From assembly GCA_937902295.1 (NCBI GenBank), contig CALGUM010000012.1, forward strand, positions 1-8,017: DNA of 8,017 bases, given 5' to 3'. This document shows positions 5,255-8,017 of this stretch, in pieces. The notes beneath the pieces are model-generated. The model was given only the letters and a program-made list of their open reading frames with translations, had not been told where the DNA came from and searched no databases. Source of the DNA: an uncultured Candidatus Saccharibacteria bacterium (GTDB lineage Bacteria; Patescibacteriota; Saccharimonadia; Saccharimonadales; Saccharimonadaceae). Each line of letters begins with the position of its first letter. Within the stretch, counting starts at the first letter, position 1. The translations under genes were made by a program, and so were the position numbers.

Positions 5255-7528
5255 ATGAGTAGATTTCGCACAGTAATCATCTCGAATCGCTTGCCGGTGA
5301 GTGTGGTCAAAGAAGACGGAAAATTGTCGTACGAAGTAAGTAGCGGCGGCCTAGCCACAGCTATGAGCTCTCTTGAAACTGATGCATCCGACGAGAAAAT
5401 ATGGGTCGGGTGGCCAGGAATAGACGCGGATTCACTCTCCGATAGCGAGAAAACAGAAATTACTCAAGAGCTCAAGGCACGTGGTTGTTACCCGGTCTTT
5501 TTGAATGCCGAGCAAGTGGAGCTGTACTACGAAGGGTATGCCAACGATACGTTGTGGCCATTATTTCATTATTTCCAAAGCGTCGCAAGTTACCGCAACG
5601 AATACTGGCAGGCATATCAAGATGTGAACAAAATGTTTGCCGAAGCGACGGCGGAGGTCTCTGCGTCTGATGCTAAGCTGTGGATTCAAGACTACCATTT
5701 TATGCTCTTGCCTGCGTTAATTCGCGAGCGGATAGAAGGGGTGACAATTGGCTTCTTCTTGCACATCCCCTTCCCTAGTTTTGAAATTTTTCGTATGCTA
5801 CCGCAGCGCAAAGAAATACTTCAGGGGCTTTTGGGCGCTGATGTCGTCGGATTCCACGTATTAGATTATTCGCAGCACTTTCTCGACAGCTGTCGACGCC
5901 TTCTGGGGCTCCCCTCTTCGAACGGTGCGCTTGAATATGATGGCCGTATGGTTCGTGCCGCAGCCTACCCTATCGGCATAGATTATGCCAAGTTTCGTGC
6001 GCAACTCGATACAAAAGATACCAAGTCTGCACTGAAACAGTTGCATGATTCGTATGGAGATCAAAAACTCATTTTGTCAGTTGATCGTCTCGATTATTCA
6101 AAAGGTATACCAGAACGGCTGGAGGCTTTTCGACTACTGCTCGAACAGCACAGCGAATATCAAGGTAAAATCAAGCTTTTGATGATCGCAGTCCCCTCTC
6201 GCACAGGGGTGAAAGCCTATCAGGAGCTGCGAGATGACATAGAAAAAACCGTCAGCCGTATCAATGGCACATACGGTACGGTGGACTGGGCACCTATTTC
6301 ATACCAGTTCCAGAATCGACCTTTTAGTGAGATTGTCGCACTGTATGCGCATGCAGATATCATGCTTGTTACACCAATTCGAGATGGCATGAACCTCGTG
6401 GCAAAAGAGTATGTCGCGAGTAAGCGCCGTCGAGACGGTGTGTTAATACTGAGCGAGATGGCAGGAGCGATCGACGAATTGCCAGAGGCACTGAGTATCA
6501 ATCCAAATAACGCACAGTCTGTCACCGATGCCATACATGTGGCTTTGTCTATGTCATCAAAAGATCAAAAGCGGCGCCTTTCGACTATGCAGAAACGCCT
6601 GAGCGTCGCAACAGTACAGCATTGGGGAAAAGAATTTATGGACGACCTTGCGCTTGCTGCGGCACACGAAGGAGTTCATAAACAACTTACAATTACTCAA
6701 CGACAAAGACTGGTTAACCGTTATCGCACTGCTAAACACCGGCTGGTGATCCTTGATTACGACGGGACACTGCGCAGTTTTGTAAAAACACCATCACCGC
6801 TTGCAGCCGCCCCAACACTTCGAATTCGTCGAATCATTAAGACCCTTTCTGAGCAGCCAAACACCACAGTTGCTATCGTCAGTGGACGTCCTAAGCGTGC
6901 GCTTTCGCGCTGGTTTGTCGGTGTACCAGTCGTGCTTGCAGCGGAACATGGAGCATGGAAACGCTATAAGCGAGGTTGGGTGCAGGTAGAGAGTGGTTTT
7001 AAAAAAGATAAAAAACGCATCCGTGCTGTGATGGAAAAGTATGTCAGTCGCACTCACGGCTCCGAAATTGAAGAAAAAGATCACGCGCTTGTGTGGCATT
7101 ATGTAAACGTAGAGCCAGACGTGGCATTCAAGCGTGCTACTGAGCTAAAACACGAACTAGTTGAGTTACTCGCGGGCGATGATGTAGCTGTACATGACGG
7201 ACGTAATATCGTCGAAGTTAAACCTAGCTTTATATCAAAATCAAACGTTGTACGTGAACTCCGTAACGAGTATCAATCAGATTTTATTTTCTGTGCGGGC
7301 GATGACTACACCGATGAAGATATGTTTCGTGAGCTGCAGGACGACCCGGGCGCAACAACTGTTAAGGTCGGTCAAGGCGATACCACGGCACGCTATGCTG
7401 TGACTAAGCCGGCTGAACTACTAAAACTCCTCGAAGAGATGGAGCCTAGTACTAGCACTGCGATGAACTTTGTAGAAGTGCCAAAGAAGCTACCACGTCG
7501 CCTGCTACGATGGATTGACGAGCGGTAG
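5255..7528 (+). CDS. otsAB: Bifunctional trehalose-6-phosphate synthase/phosphatase (OtsA-OtsB fusion)
   Basis: This 757-residue cytosolic enzyme should make trehalose from UDP-glucose and glucose-6-phosphate. The GT20 synthase domain (about 1-470) has ISNRLPV with Arg12, the GGL glucose-6-phosphate loop (31-33), WVGWPG (50-55), TLWPLFHY (99-106), QDYHFMLLPAL (145-155), FFLHIPFPS (167-175), VDRLDYSKG (276-284; Arg278 and Lys283 bind the donor) and RDGMNLVAKEY (376-386; Asp377, Glu385). The HAD-type phosphatase domain (about 495-730) has DYDGTL (501-506; Asp501 nucleophile, Asp503 acid/base), SGR (543-545), the AEHG cap signature (563-566), KPSFISKS with the motif III lysine near 662, and GDDYTDEDMF (682-691). 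All key residues of both domains are present, so both activities are expected. The linker is only about 25 residues. The ATG start precedes the conserved first strand directly. The gene has its own promoter and converges with the minus-strand gene at its end. Confidence 0.96.
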   Translation: MSRFRTVIISNRLPVSVVKEDGKLSYEVSSGGLATAMSSLETDASDEKIWVGWPGIDADSLSDSEKTEITQELKARGCYPVFLNAEQVELYYEGYANDTLWPLFHYFQSVASYRNEYWQAYQDVNKMFAEATAEVSASDAKLWIQDYHFMLLPALIRERIEGVTIGFFLHIPFPSFEIFRMLPQRKEILQGLLGADVVGFHVLDYSQHFLDSCRRLLGLPSSNGALEYDGRMVRAAAYPIGIDYAKFRAQLDTKDTKSALKQLHDSYGDQKLILSVDRLDYSKGIPERLEAFRLLLEQHSEYQGKIKLLMIAVPSRTGVKAYQELRDDIEKTVSRINGTYGTVDWAPISYQFQNRPFSEIVALYAHADIMLVTPIRDGMNLVAKEYVASKRRRDGVLILSEMAGAIDELPEALSINPNNAQSVTDAIHVALSMSSKDQKRRLSTMQKRLSVATVQHWGKEFMDDLALAAAHEGVHKQLTITQRQRLVNRYRTAKHRLVILDYDGTLRSFVKTPSPLAAAPTLRIRRIIKTLSEQPNTTVAIVSGRPKRALSRWFVGVPVVLAAEHGAWKRYKRGWVQVESGFKKDKKRIRAVMEKYVSRTHGSEIEEKDHALVWHYVNVEPDVAFKRATELKHELVELLAGDDVAVHDGRNIVEVKPSFISKSNVVRELRNEYQSDFIFCAGDDYTDEDMFRELQDDPGATTVKVGQGDTTARYAVTKPAELLKLLEEMEPSTSTAMNFVEVPKKLPRRLLRWIDER

Positions 7529-7539
7529 CTTCTAGCTAC
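7525..7539. terminator. Short hairpin between convergent genes
   Basis: GTAGCT and AGCTAC pair around a three-base loop, with the left arm covering the stop codon of the trehalose gene. The hairpin sits in the 20-base gap between two convergent genes, so it could act on both strands. Neither side has a T-run, so intrinsic termination is doubtful and it may only protect 3' ends. Confidence 0.3.
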
Positions 7540-7548
7540 TCTCACCAG

Positions 7549-8016
7549 TTACTTGTCGGCCGAAGTTTCGGTCGTTTTCTTTTTGCGCGGGCGTCGTTTG
7601 CGGCGACGTTTTTGCGGTGCTGCTTCGTCTGTCGATTCTGTGGTTTGACTTGCGGCAGTAGGCTGAGACGGTGCATGTGCGGGTGCTGCTGTTGCCATTC
7701 GTTGCGGCCGCGGCTTTGTTGCACTGCGCTCATGATGAATCTTGAGGGTGCCATCTTGAGTCGTAGACACAGCCTCTACGGGTTGTTGGTGTGGTACGGC
7801 TGGAGCTGGCTTCGGTGTGGCTGGTTGTATGGCGGCAGACGGTGCGGCAGGCTTTTGGTGTGGTTGCGGTGCCGCCGGAGTCTGAGGTTGCTTTGAAGGT
7901 TTCTTGAGCTGCTCTGGTGGTTGAATAAGGTCACTAATTGAGGTTTCAACGTCAGTGCGAGGACGACTAAATTGCTGGCGAGACTGCTCGATGATGTAAT
8001 GTGAGTTATCAGCTTG
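7549..8016 (-). CDS. C-terminal part of a Pro/Ala/Gln-rich protein with a basic tail
   Basis: On the minus strand the frame is open from the right edge (8016) to TAA at 7551-7549, giving 155 residues; the start is outside the window. The first visible part (YIIEQSRQQFSRPRTDVETSI, approximately residues 7-27) looks folded and helical. A long low-complexity stretch rich in Pro, Ala, Gln and Lys follows, then a short segment (DGTLKIHHER), and finally an Arg/Lys cluster (QKRRRKRRPRKKK) near the C-terminus. The helical part loosely recalls the end of VirD4/TraD-like ATPases of CPR bacteria (SRxxYxRPRxxVExxI), but that is a memory-based guess at low confidence. The basic tail could bind nucleic acid or an acidic partner. 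A GTG in frame (7770) is not needed as a start because the frame stays open with the same composition upstream. Other frames here, such as 7612-7896 on the plus strand, are its shadows. Confidence 0.75.
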   Translation of the reverse strand, partial: QADNSHYIIEQSRQQFSRPRTDVETSISDLIQPPEQLKKPSKQPQTPAAPQPHQKPAAPSAAIQPATPKPAPAVPHQQPVEAVSTTQDGTLKIHHERSATKPRPQRMATAAPAHAPSQPTAASQTTESTDEAAPQKRRRKRRPRKKKTTETSADK

Positions 8017-8017
8017 T

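Noticed and set aside
7542..7754. Alternative minus-strand frame of 70 codons at the end of the window
   Set aside because: The frame ending at 7549 stays open to the window edge and has consistent Pro/Ala/Lys composition, so this second frame is a shadow.
7612..7896. Plus-strand 94-codon Cys/Arg/Leu-rich open frame
   Set aside because: It is the antisense of a Pro/Ala/Gln-rich minus-strand gene, and its odd Cys/Trp/Arg composition follows from that.

Overview
The window looks like a chromosomal segment of a Patescibacteria/CPR bacterium, most probably Saccharibacteria (TM7). This is an inference, at about 0.6 confidence. It rests on a stripped-down cell-wall/division cluster (mraY-ftsW-murG-ftsQ with no murD, murC or ddl between the genes), a MurG with several altered family motifs, and first genes that appear to start almost at their transcription start. 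The main genes have moderate base composition. ftsW ends in TGA at a sensible length, so UGA acts as a stop codon here, which argues against the UGA=Gly code of Gracilibacteria/Absconditabacteria.

Layout. Positions 1-3881 (+) hold the 3' half of mraY, then ftsW, murG (overlapping ftsW by 68 nt in another frame, with a strong Shine-Dalgarno) and an ftsQ/divIB-type gene with its own extended -10 promoter. Together they cover late lipid II synthesis (MraY makes lipid I, MurG makes lipid II), septal glycan polymerisation (FtsW) and a bitopic divisome scaffold (FtsQ). Positions 3882-4740 form a long A+T-rich stretch with no convincing protein gene. It holds hairpins, perfect TATAAT hexamers, a repeated 9-mer, a terminator-like hairpin with a T7 run and possibly a small RNA or a 36-codon ORF. 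Positions 4741-5126 (-) encode a small single-pass membrane protein that appears split by a one-base frameshift at a T5 run. It is divergent from a 757-aa fused trehalose-6-phosphate synthase/phosphatase (5255-7528, +). A Pro/Ala/Gln-rich protein with a Lys/Arg-rich tail enters from the right edge on the minus strand and converges on the trehalose gene.

The main cross-cutting observation concerns translation initiation. The three genes that begin a transcript (ftsQ-like, the small membrane protein and the trehalose fusion) each have a -10 box only 6-13 nt before the ATG and no Shine-Dalgarno. The operon-internal murG has a textbook one. The most unusual single items are the apparent frameshift in the small membrane protein, the ftsW/murG overlap that writes an arginine-rich tail across MurG's glycine loop, and the structured non-coding interval.
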